Assembly: GCA_002363865.1 (NCBI GenBank)
Contig: DEWY01000004.1
Span: forward strand, 1 to 64,000
Length of the DNA: 64,000 nt
Origin: Caulobacteraceae bacterium UBA3198
GTDB taxonomy: Bacteria > Pseudomonadota > Alphaproteobacteria > Caulobacterales > Caulobacteraceae
Reading direction: 5' to 3'
How positions within the stretch are numbered: position 1 is the stretch's first letter; each line of letters begins with the position of its first letter. The position numbers were made by a program, and so were the translations under genes. This document shows, one piece after another, positions 53,221-61,698 of the stretch. The notes under the pieces are model-generated. The model saw only the letters and a list, made by a program, of their open reading frames with translations. It made no database searches and was not told where the DNA came from.

Positions 53221-54450
53221 TCAGGCGACGACCTCTTTCATTGAAACGCTGAGATCGGAAAGCTTCGCCTTGGAAACCGACTTGCGGTTCCCGATCAGCT
53301 GCTTGCCCATCATGAATTCCGGGGGCGAGTTGATCGCCTCCACGGATTGGATCTGGTCTCCCTTGAGATGGAAGACCGCGAACTTGCCGCTGGCCGGATC
53401 GCCCCGCAGCAGGACCTCGTCGGTGTCGAAGGCGTAGCCGGCGATCTGCAGTTTCAGATCATACTGGTCCGACCACTGCCATGGCACTTCGCCCGCAGGG
53501 GCGGGCCGCCCGGTGATGGCGCTGGCGGCCTGCTTGGCCTGCTCCAGCGCATTGGGCACGCTCTCCATCCGGAACATGCGCCCGTAGATCGGCATGGGCC
53601 GATGGGCGACGTCGCCGATGGCGAAGATGGAGGGATCCGACGTCCGCGCCTCCAGGTCGACCACCACGCCGCGGGCGGTCTCCAGGCCAGACTCCGCGGC
53701 CAGTTCGTCATTGGGCGTGGCGCCGACGCCGATCACGGCCGCGTCGCAGGCGATCGTACGCCCGTCAGCCAGGGTGACCCCGGTGACATGACCATTCTCG
53801 CCGACAAAGCCGGTGACGCTGGCGCCCATTTCGAAGTGAACGCCGTGGGTCTCGTGGACGCCCTGGAAGAAGCTCGACAGGGCTTCGCAGGCCACCCGAG
53901 CCAGCAGGCGGGACTCCCGCTCGATCACCACCACCTCAGCGCCGAGCGCGCGACCCGACGCGGCGACCTCGAGGCCGATATAGCCCCCGCCCACCACGGC
54001 CAGGCGCTTGCCGGGACCGACGGCAGCCTTCAGGGCCTCGGCGTCGGCGGCGGTGCGCAGCTCCAACAGGCCGGCCAAGTCCGCGCCGGGGACCGGCAGC
54101 TTGATGGCCCGGGCGCCGGTGGCCAGGATCAGGATGTCGTAATGGAGGGTCGAGCCATCCGACAGCTCGACCACCTTGTCGGACCGGCGCAGCTTTACCG
54201 CCCGGATATTGGGTCGGAAGTCGATCTGGTGCTCGGCGTAGAATTCCAGGGGCTTGAGCGCCAGGGAGTCGGCGTCGGCCTCGCCCTTCAGCCAGGCCTT
54301 GGACAGCGGCGGGCGCTGATAGGGGGCCAGCGGCTCGTCGCCGATCAGGCTGATCGGCCCGGCATGCCCATACTGGCGCAGCAGCGCGGCGGCTGTGCCG
54401 CCGGCGTGCCCCGCCCCCAGGATCACCACGTTTGCGCTTAGATCACTCAT
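53221..54450 (-). CDS. FAD-dependent ferredoxin reductase
   Basis: NAD(P)H:ferredoxin reductase of the putidaredoxin/rubredoxin reductase family, 409 aa. The FAD loop is VILGAGHAGGTAAALLRQYG, the NAD loop VVGGGYIGLEVAASGRALGAEV in two pieces, and the second FAD contact IFAIGDVAHRP. QRPPLSKAWLKG near residue 48 is typical of oxygenase-coupled reductases. The ferredoxin gene follows by 20 bp. The 14-bp dyad TGACGCCGGCGTCA begins 23 bp before its ATG and overlaps a TTGACG hexamer on the minus strand. Confidence 0.92.
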   Translation of the reverse strand: MSDLSANVVILGAGHAGGTAAALLRQYGHAGPISLIGDEPLAPYQRPPLSKAWLKGEADADSLALKPLEFYAEHQIDFRPNIRAVKLRRSDKVVELSDGSTLHYDILILATGARAIKLPVPGADLAGLLELRTAADAEALKAAVGPGKRLAVVGGGYIGLEVAASGRALGAEVVVIERESRLLARVACEALSSFFQGVHETHGVHFEMGASVTGFVGENGHVTGVTLADGRTIACDAAVIGVGATPNDELAAESGLETARGVVVDLEARTSDPSIFAIGDVAHRPMPIYGRMFRMESVPNALEQAKQAASAITGRPAPAGEVPWQWSDQYDLKLQIAGYAFDTDEVLLRGDPASGKFAVFHLKGDQIQSVEAINSPPEFMMGKQLIGNRKSVSKAKLSDLSVSMKEVVA

Positions 54451-54472
54451 GCCGTTCCCCGATGCAGAAAAA

Positions 54473-54486
54473 TGACGCCGGCGTCA
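54473..54486. promoter_or_regulatory. Palindromic operator upstream of the ferredoxin reductase
   Basis: A perfect TGACGCCGGCGTCA palindrome, identical to that at 48011-48024. It sits between the end of sdhB (54512) and the reductase start (54450). On the minus strand the site is preceded by T, forming TTGACG, which could be a -35 box lying inside the operator. Confidence 0.75.
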
Positions 54487-54511
54487 ACTTGGGAAAAGCA
54501 GGGTGACGACT

Positions 54512-55294
54512 TTAGACGACCCGGTCGACCAGCATCTTCTTCACCTCAGCGATCGCCTTGGCCGGATTCAGGCCCTTGGGGCAGACCTGGGCGCAATTCA
54601 TGATCGTGTGGCAGCGATAGAGCTTGAACGGGTCTTCCAGATCGTCAAGGCGCTCGCCGGTGGCCTCGTCGCGGCTGTCGATCAGCCAACGATAGGCGTG
54701 CAGCAGGGCGGCCGGACCCAGATACTTGTCGCCGTTCCACCAGTAGCTCGGGCAAGAGGTGGAGCAGCAGGCGCAGAGAATGCACTCATAGAGGCCGTCC
54801 AGCTTCTCCCGGTCGGCCGGGGTCTGCAGCCACTCGCCCTGGGGCTCAGGGGTCTTGGTGTGCAGCCAGGGCTCGATGGAGGCGTACTGGGCGTAGAACA
54901 GGGTCATGTCCGGGACCAGGTCCTTGATCACCGGCATGTGCGGCAGCGGACTGATGGTGCAGGTCTGGCCGGGCACCTCTTCCCAACCATGGGTGCAGGC
55001 CAGCGTATTGCGGCCGCCGATGTTCATGGCGCAGGAACCGCAAACCCCCTCGCGGCACGAGCGCCGGAAGGCCAGCGTCGGGTCCATGGTATTCTTGATG
55101 TAGATGAGGGCGTCCAGGACCATGGGTCCGCAGGCCTCGACATCCACGTCATAGGTGTCCCAGCGGGGGTTTTCGGTCCCCTCGGGATCATAGCGATAGA
55201 CCTTGAAGGTCTTGACCTTCTTGGCGCCGGCCGGGGCCGGGTGATGCTGGCCCTTCTGGACGCGGGAATTCTTCGGCAGGGCGAGTTCGACCAT
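54512..55294 (-). CDS. sdhB: Succinate dehydrogenase iron-sulfur subunit
   Basis: Electron-transfer subunit of complex II, 260 aa. The [2Fe-2S] site is CREGVCGSCAM plus the Cys in NTLAC; the [4Fe-4S] and [3Fe-4S] sites are in CILCACCSTSCP and CHTIMNCAQVCPKGLNP. The start at 55294 follows GGAAAGCCTCCG. A 97-bp gap with a CCCCGCGCGGGG palindrome separates it from sdhA, the longest gap in the sdhCDAB operon. Confidence 0.96.
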   Translation of the reverse strand: MVELALPKNSRVQKGQHHPAPAGAKKVKTFKVYRYDPEGTENPRWDTYDVDVEACGPMVLDALIYIKNTMDPTLAFRRSCREGVCGSCAMNIGGRNTLACTHGWEEVPGQTCTISPLPHMPVIKDLVPDMTLFYAQYASIEPWLHTKTPEPQGEWLQTPADREKLDGLYECILCACCSTSCPSYWWNGDKYLGPAALLHAYRWLIDSRDEATGERLDDLEDPFKLYRCHTIMNCAQVCPKGLNPAKAIAEVKKMLVDRVV

Positions 55295-55391
55295 CGGAGG
55301 CTTTCCTTAGGCGAAGACCCCGGACCCCGCGCGGGGCGCGCGTTCGATCCGAGGCCGGGAATGAGCGACGAGGGAGGTCACAGACCCGCCC

Positions 55392-57179
55392 CTAGTAGAC
55401 CCGCGCTTTCGGCGGGATGTAGGCGATGTCGTTGCTGAGCGTGAAGGAGTGCACCGGACGGTCGTCCAGCTTCACCTTACCCGTGGCGTCGTCGAACCAG
55501 GTGAGCGTGTGCTTCATCCAGTTCTCGTCGTCGCGGTCGGGATAGTCCTCCCGGGCATGCGCCCCGCGGCTCTCGGTGCGGTTCAGCGCCCCGTTCACCG
55601 TCACGGCCGCCTGGCCGATCAGGTTGTCGAACTCCAGGGTCTCGATCAGGTCGGTGTTCCAGATCATGCCGCGGTCGGTGACCTGGATGTCGCCACGCTG
55701 GCCGTGGATCTTGTCCAGACGCGCGACGCCCGACGCCAGGCTTTCACCGGTGCGGAACACCGCGGCGTCCTCCTGCATGGCCTTCTGCATGTCCAGGCGC
55801 AGCTGGGCGGTGGGCGTGGCGCCCTTGGCGTTGCGCAGGCGGTCGAAGCGGGCGAGGTGTCCCTCGGTCTGGGCCGGCTTCAGGTCGGGTTGCTTGGCGC
55901 CCGGCGTCAGGATGTCGGCGGCGCGCAGGGCGGCCGAGCGGCCGAACACCACCAGGTCGATCAGCGAGTTGGAGCCGAGGCGGTTGGCGCCATGCACCGA
56001 GACGCAGGCCGCCTCGCCCACGGCCATCAGGCCGGGGATGACGCTGTCGGGGTTGTCGCCGTCACGGGTGACCACCTCGGAATAGAAGTTCGTCGGGATG
56101 CCGCCCATATTGTAGTGGACGGTGGGCAGCACCGGGATCGGCGCCTTGGTCACGTCCACGCCGGAAAAGACCCGGGCGCTTTCGGAAATGCCCGGCAGGC
56201 GCTGGTGCAGCACCTTGGGATCCAGGTGGTCCAGGTGCAGGAAGATGTGGTCCTTGCCAGGCCCCACGCCGCGGCCTTCGCGGATCTCGATGGTCATGGC
56301 CCGGCTGACCATGTCCCGCGGCGCCAGGTCCTTCACGGAGGGCGCATAGCGCTCCATGAACCGCTCGCCCTCGGAATTGGTCAGATAGCCGCCCTCGCCC
56401 CGGGCGCCTTCGGTGATCAGGCAGCCGGCGCCATAGATGCCGGTGGGGTGGAACTGCACGAACTCCATATCCTGCAGGGGCAGGCCGGCCCGCAGGACCA
56501 TGGCGTTGCCGTCGCCGGTGCAGGTGTGGGCGCTGGTGCAGGAGAAGTAGGCTCGGCCGTAGCCGCCGGTGGCCAGGATGACCATCTGGGCCTGGAACCG
56601 GTGCAGGGTGCCGTCGTCCAGCTTCCAGGCGGTGACGCCCCGGCAGACGCCATCTTCCATGATCAGGTCGAGGGCGAAATACTCGATGAAGAACTCGGTG
56701 TTGTTGGCCAGGGACTGGCCATACATGGTGTGCAGCATGGCGTGGCCGGTGCGGTCGGCCGCAGCGCAGGTCCGCTGGATCGGGGCCTCGCCATAGTTGC
56801 TGGTCATGCCGCCGAAGGCGCGCTGATAGATCTTGCCGTCCTCGGTGCGGGAGAAGGGCACGCCCCAGTGCTCGAGCTCATAGACAGCGGCCGGCGCGTT
56901 GCGGCAGAGATATTCGATGGCGTCCTGGTCGCCCAGCCAGTCCGACCCCTTGACGGTGTCGTACATGTGCCAGCGCCAGTCATCCTGGCTCATATTGCCG
57001 AGGCTCGCCGAGATGCCGCCCTGGGCGGCCACGGTGTGCGAGCGGGTCGGGAAGACCTTGGAGACGCACGCGGTGCGAAGGCCGGCCTGAGCGCAGCCCA
57101 GGGCCGCGCGGAGGCCCGAGCCCCCGGCGCCGACGACGACGACGTCGAACTTGTGGTCGATGAATTCGTAAGCGGCCAT
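55392..57179 (-). CDS. sdhA: Succinate dehydrogenase flavoprotein subunit
   Basis: Catalytic subunit of complex II, oxidising succinate to fumarate with covalent FAD, 595 aa. The flavin-linked His is in TRSHTVAAQGGISASLG. The dinucleotide loop is VVGAGGSGLRAALG, and the substrate site includes HPTGIYGAGCLITEGARGEGG in pieces and ARGEDYPDRDD-like residues (AREDYPDRDDENW). It starts 3 bp after sdhD. Confidence 0.97.
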   Translation of the reverse strand: MAAYEFIDHKFDVVVVGAGGSGLRAALGCAQAGLRTACVSKVFPTRSHTVAAQGGISASLGNMSQDDWRWHMYDTVKGSDWLGDQDAIEYLCRNAPAAVYELEHWGVPFSRTEDGKIYQRAFGGMTSNYGEAPIQRTCAAADRTGHAMLHTMYGQSLANNTEFFIEYFALDLIMEDGVCRGVTAWKLDDGTLHRFQAQMVILATGGYGRAYFSCTSAHTCTGDGNAMVLRAGLPLQDMEFVQFHPTGIYGAGCLITEGARGEGGYLTNSEGERFMERYAPSVKDLAPRDMVSRAMTIEIREGRGVGPGKDHIFLHLDHLDPKVLHQRLPGISESARVFSGVDVTKAPIPVLPTVHYNMGGIPTNFYSEVVTRDGDNPDSVIPGLMAVGEAACVSVHGANRLGSNSLIDLVVFGRSAALRAADILTPGAKQPDLKPAQTEGHLARFDRLRNAKGATPTAQLRLDMQKAMQEDAAVFRTGESLASGVARLDKIHGQRGDIQVTDRGMIWNTDLIETLEFDNLIGQAAVTVNGALNRTESRGAHAREDYPDRDDENWMKHTLTWFDDATGKVKLDDRPVHSFTLSNDIAYIPPKARVY

Positions 57180-57181
57180 GC

Positions 57182-57574
57182 TCAGTAAGCTCCGCCCGAG
57201 AGGGCGACCTTCAGGATGGAGAAGAGGGCGAGCGCGCCGAACAGCGCGCAGACGAAGAGGTTCAGCAGCAGCAGGCCGGCCTTGGTGATCCGACGATGGA
57301 TATAGTCCTCCACCACCACCCGCATGCCCGAATGCATGTGCATGAAGCTGACCACCGTCAGCAGGGCCAGCAGCACGGCGTTCACCGGCGAGGCGAGCCA
57401 GGCCACGGCCATCTCATAGTCGCTGCGGGCCAGGCGCAGGATGGCGAAGACGCCCCACAGCACCAGCGGGATCAGGGCGACCGAAGAGACCCGCTCGGAA
57501 ATCCAGTGGCCGACCCCATGGCCGGCGGCGCCTAGGCCCTGGGCCCGAGAACGGGGGGTGCGGAAATCAGTCAT
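57182..57574 (-). CDS. sdhD: Succinate dehydrogenase membrane anchor SdhD
   Basis: Small membrane anchor of complex II, 130 aa with three helices. The heme-ligand region is FMHMHSGMRVVVEDYIHR, with His and the conserved DY for quinone binding. The ATG at 57574 starts 3 bp after sdhC; longer readings would run back through sdhC. Confidence 0.93.
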   Translation of the reverse strand: MTDFRTPRSRAQGLGAAGHGVGHWISERVSSVALIPLVLWGVFAILRLARSDYEMAVAWLASPVNAVLLALLTVVSFMHMHSGMRVVVEDYIHRRITKAGLLLLNLFVCALFGALALFSILKVALSGGAY

Positions 57575-57576
57575 GC

Positions 57577-57984
57577 TCAGAGCGCTCCCGTCATGGCGGC
57601 GATGATCCAGACCACCACCGTGGCCACCAGGGCGAAGGCGACCGTCGCCACGGCGCCGGCGTTGGCGGTCGGCACCTTCAGCGCCAGGCCGGTGTCCCAG
57701 ATCAGATGCTGGACGCCCTTGGCCAGGTGGAAGAAGACCGCAAGGCTGAGGCCGAACAGGACGAGCTTGCCCAGCGGCGAACCCAGCAGGCCCATATAGG
57801 CCGCGTAGGACTCCGGCCCGAAGGCGAGCGCGATGGTCCAGCCGGCCAGGATCAGGGTTCCCACATAGAGGGCCACGCCTGTGATCCGGTGCATGATCGA
57901 GGTGATCGCGGTCAGGTGCCAGCGCCACACCTGAACGTGCGGCGAGATGGGCCTGGCCCGGATGGTCTTCGAGACGTCCGACAT
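57577..57984 (-). CDS. sdhC: Succinate dehydrogenase cytochrome b556 subunit SdhC
   Basis: Membrane anchor with heme b, 135 aa, three helices. The family mark RPISPHVQVWRWHLTAITSI is followed by SIMHRITG and the heme His in FFHLAKGVQHLIWD. It is the first gene of sdhCDAB, with a clear promoter upstream. Confidence 0.94.
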   Translation of the reverse strand: MSDVSKTIRARPISPHVQVWRWHLTAITSIMHRITGVALYVGTLILAGWTIALAFGPESYAAYMGLLGSPLGKLVLFGLSLAVFFHLAKGVQHLIWDTGLALKVPTANAGAVATVAFALVATVVVWIIAAMTGAL

Positions 57985-58027
57985 CGGTTCTACAGCCGCT
58001 CCCTGTTGCCCTGCGAATGCCTGGCCG

Positions 58028-58055
58028 CTTTTAAGCCGCCATCTGGGGGTGTCAA
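58028..58055 (-). promoter_or_regulatory. Promoter of sdhCDAB
   Basis: On the minus strand TTGACA (58055-58050) and TAAAAG (58033-58028) are 16 bp apart. The -35 box is perfect. Transcription would start near 58021, leaving about 37 nt before sdhC. Confidence 0.6.
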
Positions 58056-58090
58056 CGAAGGCCCCACACGGAGACACACCCGCCGCCCTT

Positions 58091-58112
58091 CGCAGATCGG
58101 CGAACATCTGCG
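58091..58112. promoter_or_regulatory. LysR-type dyad between sdhC and the LysR gene
   Basis: CGCAGAT and ATCTGCG are perfect inverted repeats 8 bp apart. The centre lies about 80 bp before the predicted sdh transcription start and 70 bp before the divergent LysR start, the normal place for a LysR recognition site. Confidence 0.5.
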
Positions 58113-58170
58113 GTTTCCAACTCCCGGGCAATGCGTCTTTGCTGTAGGCTTCCTTCGCGGGAGGCGAAGG

Positions 58171-59052
58171 ATGAGGTTCGACCTGATCGATCTGCGGCTG
58201 TTCTGCGACGTGGTCGAGGCCGGCTCGATCACCCGCGGCGCCGAGCGCGCGGCCCTGGCCCTAGCGGCCGCCTCCACCCGGATTCGCGCCATGGAGCAGT
58301 CCCTGGGGGCCTCCCTGCTGACCCGTTCGCGCCAGGGGGTGACGCCGACCCCGGCCGGCGTCCTGTTGCTCAAGCACGCCCGCGCCCTGCTGGAGCAGAG
58401 CGCCCGGATGCAGGACGAGCTCGGCGTTATGGCCGAGAGCGGCGCGGCCGAGGTCCGGGTCCTGGCCAACACCAACGCCCTGACCGAATTCCTGCCCGAG
58501 GCCCTGTCCTCCTTCCTGGCCGACCATCCGCAGGTGAGCGTCGATCTGGAGGAGCGCCTGTCCGACGAGATCGTCGGCCTGGTGGCCGAGGGGGCCGCCG
58601 ATGTGGGCATCGTCGCCGGAACCGTAGATGTGGGCGCCCTGGAGACCTTCGCCTTTCGCACAGACCGGTTCGTGGTGGTGACGGCCCTCGATCATCCGCT
58701 GGCCCAGAATATCAGCGCGGCCTTCGCCCAGGTGCTGGACTACGACCTGGTGGGGCTGGACCGGGCCAGCTCCCTGCAGCGCTTCCTCGCCGCCCGGGCC
58801 GGGCGCGAGGGGCGACGCCTGCGGCTGCGGGTGCAGCTGCGCAGCTTCGATGCGGTCTGCCGGCTGGTGGAGTGCGGCGTCGGCGTGGGCGTGGTGCCGG
58901 AGACCACGGCGGCGCGGGCGGTCTGCACCATGAACCTGGCCATCGTGGCCCTCACCGACGACTGGGCGGTCCGCGAGCTGAAGATCTGCGTCCGCAGCCT
59001 GGATGAGCTGCGCCCCATCGCCCGCCAGCTGGTCGAGAGCCTGCGGGCCTGA
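58171..59052 (+). CDS. LysR-family transcriptional regulator
   Basis: A 293-aa regulator. The winged helix-turn-helix is residues 3-62: LIDLRLFCDVVEAGSITRGAERAALAL and MEQSLGASLLTRSRQGVTPTPAG, each in pieces. The effector domain begins near residue 90 with VRVLANTNALTEFLPEALSSFLA and includes GVGVGVVPETTA. A strong GGGAGGCGAAGG site precedes ATG 58171. It is divergent from sdhCDAB across 186 bp with a dyad between, so complex II, or a nearby gene, is a likely target. The ligand is unknown. Confidence 0.9.
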   Translation: MRFDLIDLRLFCDVVEAGSITRGAERAALALAAASTRIRAMEQSLGASLLTRSRQGVTPTPAGVLLLKHARALLEQSARMQDELGVMAESGAAEVRVLANTNALTEFLPEALSSFLADHPQVSVDLEERLSDEIVGLVAEGAADVGIVAGTVDVGALETFAFRTDRFVVVTALDHPLAQNISAAFAQVLDYDLVGLDRASSLQRFLAARAGREGRRLRLRVQLRSFDAVCRLVECGVGVGVVPETTAARAVCTMNLAIVALTDDWAVRELKICVRSLDELRPIARQLVESLRA

Positions 59053-59079
59053 GCCGGCTCAAGCCACCCATATGCCGTC

Positions 59080-59158
59080 ATGGTCGGACTTGATCCGACC
59101 ATCCATGCACACAGAGCCAGACACGGTGTTCATGGGCCCTCGGGTCAAGCCCGAGGGC
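59080..59158. repeat. REP-like double hairpin element
   Basis: Two stem-loops lie 33 bp apart. The first (59080-59102) is ATGGTCGGA / TCCGACCAT around CTTGA; the second (59136-59158) is GCCCTCGGG / CCCGAGGGC around TCAAG. The two loops are each other's reverse complement. This layout resembles the intergenic REP/BIME elements common in alphaproteobacteria. It lies between convergent lysR and zapE and may also end transcription. Confidence 0.6.
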
Positions 59159-59191
59159 GACGGACGGAGGGCAGCGCAGCGGCCGTGGAGG

Positions 59192-60307
59192 TTAGCCCCG
59201 TTCCGTCAGCCAGTCGGCTGAGCGCATTTCCTGCAGGCGTGAGGCGGTGCGTTCGAACTCGAAGGCCCCGTCGCCTTCCGGATAGAGTTTGGCGGGCTCG
59301 GCCTCGGCCAGGACGATCAGCTTGGCGCGGGCCTCGTAGAGCGCATCGATCAGGGTGACGAAGCGACGCGCCTCCTCCCGACGGGCCGGCGTCAGACGCG
59401 GCACGCGCTCGAGGAAGACCGTATGGAAGCGTTCGGCCAGGGCCAGATAGTCGTTGGGGCCCAGCGCCACGCCGCACAGGCTGGCGAAGCTCGCCCGCAG
59501 CAGGCCGCCGGTGGCGTGCGGCAAGTGGATCTTGCGGCCCAGCACCTCGAGGGTTTCCCCGAGCTCCTCATCACCGTCGAGCATCTCGCACCAGAGGGCG
59601 TCGTAGGTCCGCACATTGTCGGGATCGATCGGCGAGAACCAGACGCCGGCCGCCCGCAACCGGTCGAGGCGATAGTCGTGCTCGCCGGCCACCGAGATCA
59701 CCTCGGTCCGAGCGCTCAGCAGATCGATGAAGGGCAGGAAGAGCTGGCGGTTGATGCCGTTCTTGTAGAGGGCCTCCGGCACGCGGTTGGAGGTGGCCAC
59801 CAGGGTCACGCCCCGGTCGAACAGGGCGGTGAACAGCCGGCCGAGGATCATGGCGTCGGCGATGTCGGTGACCTGGAACTCGTCGAAGCAGAGCAGCCGC
59901 GCCTCGTCGGCCACCACATCGGCCACCGGCGGGATGGGATCGTCGCCCCGATGCTGACCAAACCTCGCCTTGCGGGCGGCGGCGTCGCCCTTGCGCCAGG
60001 CGTCGATCAGCCGGTGGACCTCGCCCATGAAGACGTGGAAGTGGACCCGGCGTTTTTTCGCCACCGGCGCAGTCTCATAGAACAGGTCCATCAGCATGGA
60101 CTTGCCCCGTCCCACCGGCCCCCAGAGATAGACCCCCAACTGGCTCTCGGGCTTGCGGAAGCGGCCTAGCAGGCCGCCGGGTTCGCTGGCCACCAGGTCG
60201 GCCTCCAGCCGGGTCAGGGCCGGGAGCGCGGCGGCCTGGGCCGGGTCGGGTCGGATCTCGCCGCGCTCCAGACGGTCGCGGTAGGCGGCTTCAAGGGCGG
60301 ATGTCAT
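59192..60307 (-). CDS. zapE: Cell division protein ZapE (AFG1-like ATPase)
   Basis: P-loop ATPase, 371 aa, that acts at the Z-ring in E. coli; its mitochondrial relative AFG1 works in protein quality control. Walker A is WGPVGRGKSMLMD and Walker B LLCFDEFQVTDIADAM. VTLVATSNRVPEALYKNG is the sensor segment, and the C-terminal MRSADWLTERG is usual. It is a single gene, with a REP-like element behind it. In many alphaproteobacteria zapE lies close to sdh and mdh genes, consistent with this place. Confidence 0.92.
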   Translation of the reverse strand: MTSALEAAYRDRLERGEIRPDPAQAAALPALTRLEADLVASEPGGLLGRFRKPESQLGVYLWGPVGRGKSMLMDLFYETAPVAKKRRVHFHVFMGEVHRLIDAWRKGDAAARKARFGQHRGDDPIPPVADVVADEARLLCFDEFQVTDIADAMILGRLFTALFDRGVTLVATSNRVPEALYKNGINRQLFLPFIDLLSARTEVISVAGEHDYRLDRLRAAGVWFSPIDPDNVRTYDALWCEMLDGDEELGETLEVLGRKIHLPHATGGLLRASFASLCGVALGPNDYLALAERFHTVFLERVPRLTPARREEARRFVTLIDALYEARAKLIVLAEAEPAKLYPEGDGAFEFERTASRLQEMRSADWLTERG

Positions 60308-60376
60308 GCCCCGCCCCTAGCCCGACTGGGCGCGCACCACAATCAGCCCGACGCCCGATCCGCGAGCTTGAGCGTC

Positions 60377-60402
60377 GGAACGGCCCCCGGCGCCGACTGG
60401 TT
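60377..60402 (+). promoter_or_regulatory. EcfG/SigT-like stress promoter
   Basis: GGAAC (60377-60381), 17 bp, then GGTT (60399-60402). The alphaproteobacterial general-stress sigma factor recognises GGAAC-N16/17-CGTT, so one -10 base differs. It ends 36 bp before the start of the hydrophilic protein gene. Confidence 0.5.
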
Positions 60403-60438
60403 GTCCTTGCATGACCCGCAACAAGGAGGAGAACGGCC

Positions 60439-60888
60439 ATGGCCGACGAACCCCGCAGCTTTGATCCCGACACCACCCAGTCCAACCGCACCCGCCAGCA
60501 AGGCGGCGGCGTAGGCCAGCGGGAAATGGATCAGCAGCGCGACCCCGACCGCGATGCTGACGCCCCCCGGGCGCAGCCCCAGCAGCAGCAGAAGCAGCAG
60601 GACGACCGGGTCGAGCCCAAGCCGGCGGTCTCGCGCCTGGATGGGACCCGGCTTGAGCCCCGCAATGGGGCGGGCATGGGCGACACCGGCGGCGACCTGG
60701 GCGCCGGCACGCCGGCCAATGTCGACATCCACGACATCGACCAGGATGACAATCCTCAGGCCGAGTGGGGTCAGGACACCGGCGGCGCGGCGGTGCACTC
60801 CACCAGCCGCGGCGATCGCGAGCCGGGCAAGAGCCAGGGTCCGAAGACCCAGGCCCGCGCCAAGGAGATCAATTCCGGCGGCCAGTAG
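60439..60888 (+). CDS. Very hydrophilic, disordered small protein
   Basis: A 149-aa protein almost without hydrophobic residues: Gln, Asp, Gly, Arg, Pro and Asn dominate, with a Q-rich run (AQPQQQQKQQDD) near residue 50 and NVDIHDIDQDDNPQAEWGQD around residue 100. No domain, signal or membrane segment is seen. Composition is that of hydrophilins or stress-induced disordered proteins. GGAGGAG precedes the ATG at 60439 and the codon use is normal, so it is a real gene. The EcfG/SigT-like promoter suggests induction in general stress, an inference only. Confidence 0.75.
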   Translation: MADEPRSFDPDTTQSNRTRQQGGGVGQREMDQQRDPDRDADAPRAQPQQQQKQQDDRVEPKPAVSRLDGTRLEPRNGAGMGDTGGDLGAGTPANVDIHDIDQDDNPQAEWGQDTGGAAVHSTSRGDREPGKSQGPKTQARAKEINSGGQ

Positions 60889-60911
60889 GCAGCTTTAGCC
60901 AGCAGACACCC

Positions 60912-61640
60912 TCAGATGGACGCTGGCTCGTCAGCCGTCTCCGGAGGCGGGGCGATCGCCCCGTCCTCTTCGCCCGCCGGCACCAGCGGCGTGTCGCTCT
61001 TGGGCGGCAGGCCGAGATTCTCGCGCAGGAAGCGGTAGGTTTCCCGCCGCTCGCAGGCGCAGGCCTTCATCTGGCCCTCCTGGTCCCACCAGACCAGCAG
61101 CGGGTAGGCGAAGTCGACGCCGTTGTCCTTCAGCAGCGGGATCAGCTCATCGACCATGTCGCGGCCGGCCTCCACCACCGCGGTGCGCGCGGTATCGCCG
61201 TCGGCCGGCGGAATGCCCGGCGCGTCCCACGCCGAGACCGGAACGCTGACCCAGCGCTCGAACAGGCCCCAATCGCGGTTGAGCCACAGCTCGGCCACGG
61301 TGGCCCGCTCAGCCGGAGTGGAGCGTTCCAGCCCGTTGACCTCCCGCCGGGCGACCTCAATCACTCGGGTGTCGATCCCGGCGGCGTGCAGGTCGGGAAA
61401 CTGCTCGGCCTTGAAGCGCAGGCAGTCGGGGCAGCTGCGGAACGAGACCATGTAGATGGCCCGGCCCTCAATGCCGGGCGACACCCATCCCGCGCCCTCC
61501 AGCAGGCGGGCGATCTCAGCCTGGTTCTTGGTCACGGTGGCGGGCCTCCAGCGAAGTTCGAAGTTCCAATAGGCGAAGGCGCCCGCGCCGGCCACCACCA
61601 GGACAAGGGCGAGGATCGCCCAGAGGCGGAAGTTCTTCAT
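60912..61640 (-). CDS. Membrane-anchored thioredoxin-like protein
   Basis: A 242-aa protein with one N-terminal membrane segment (WAILALVLVVAGAGAFAYW) and a periplasmic thioredoxin-like domain. The redox-like motif is CPDC in YMVSFRSCPDCLRFKAEQF, the DsbA/TlpA position. A later pair CAC (residues about 205) could be a second thiol site. Pro/Glu/Ala-rich tail. No exact family is known to me; a thiol-disulfide or metal-handling role is inferred. It is 58 bp after mmsA in the same direction, so they might be co-transcribed. Confidence 0.7.
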   Translation of the reverse strand: MKNFRLWAILALVLVVAGAGAFAYWNFELRWRPATVTKNQAEIARLLEGAGWVSPGIEGRAIYMVSFRSCPDCLRFKAEQFPDLHAAGIDTRVIEVARREVNGLERSTPAERATVAELWLNRDWGLFERWVSVPVSAWDAPGIPPADGDTARTAVVEAGRDMVDELIPLLKDNGVDFAYPLLVWWDQEGQMKACACERRETYRFLRENLGLPPKSDTPLVPAGEEDGAIAPPPETADEPASI

Positions 61641-61698
61641 GCGCGTTTGCTCCTAAATTCATGGCCTTTAGGGGCCAGATCGTGTCGATTTCGGGCGT

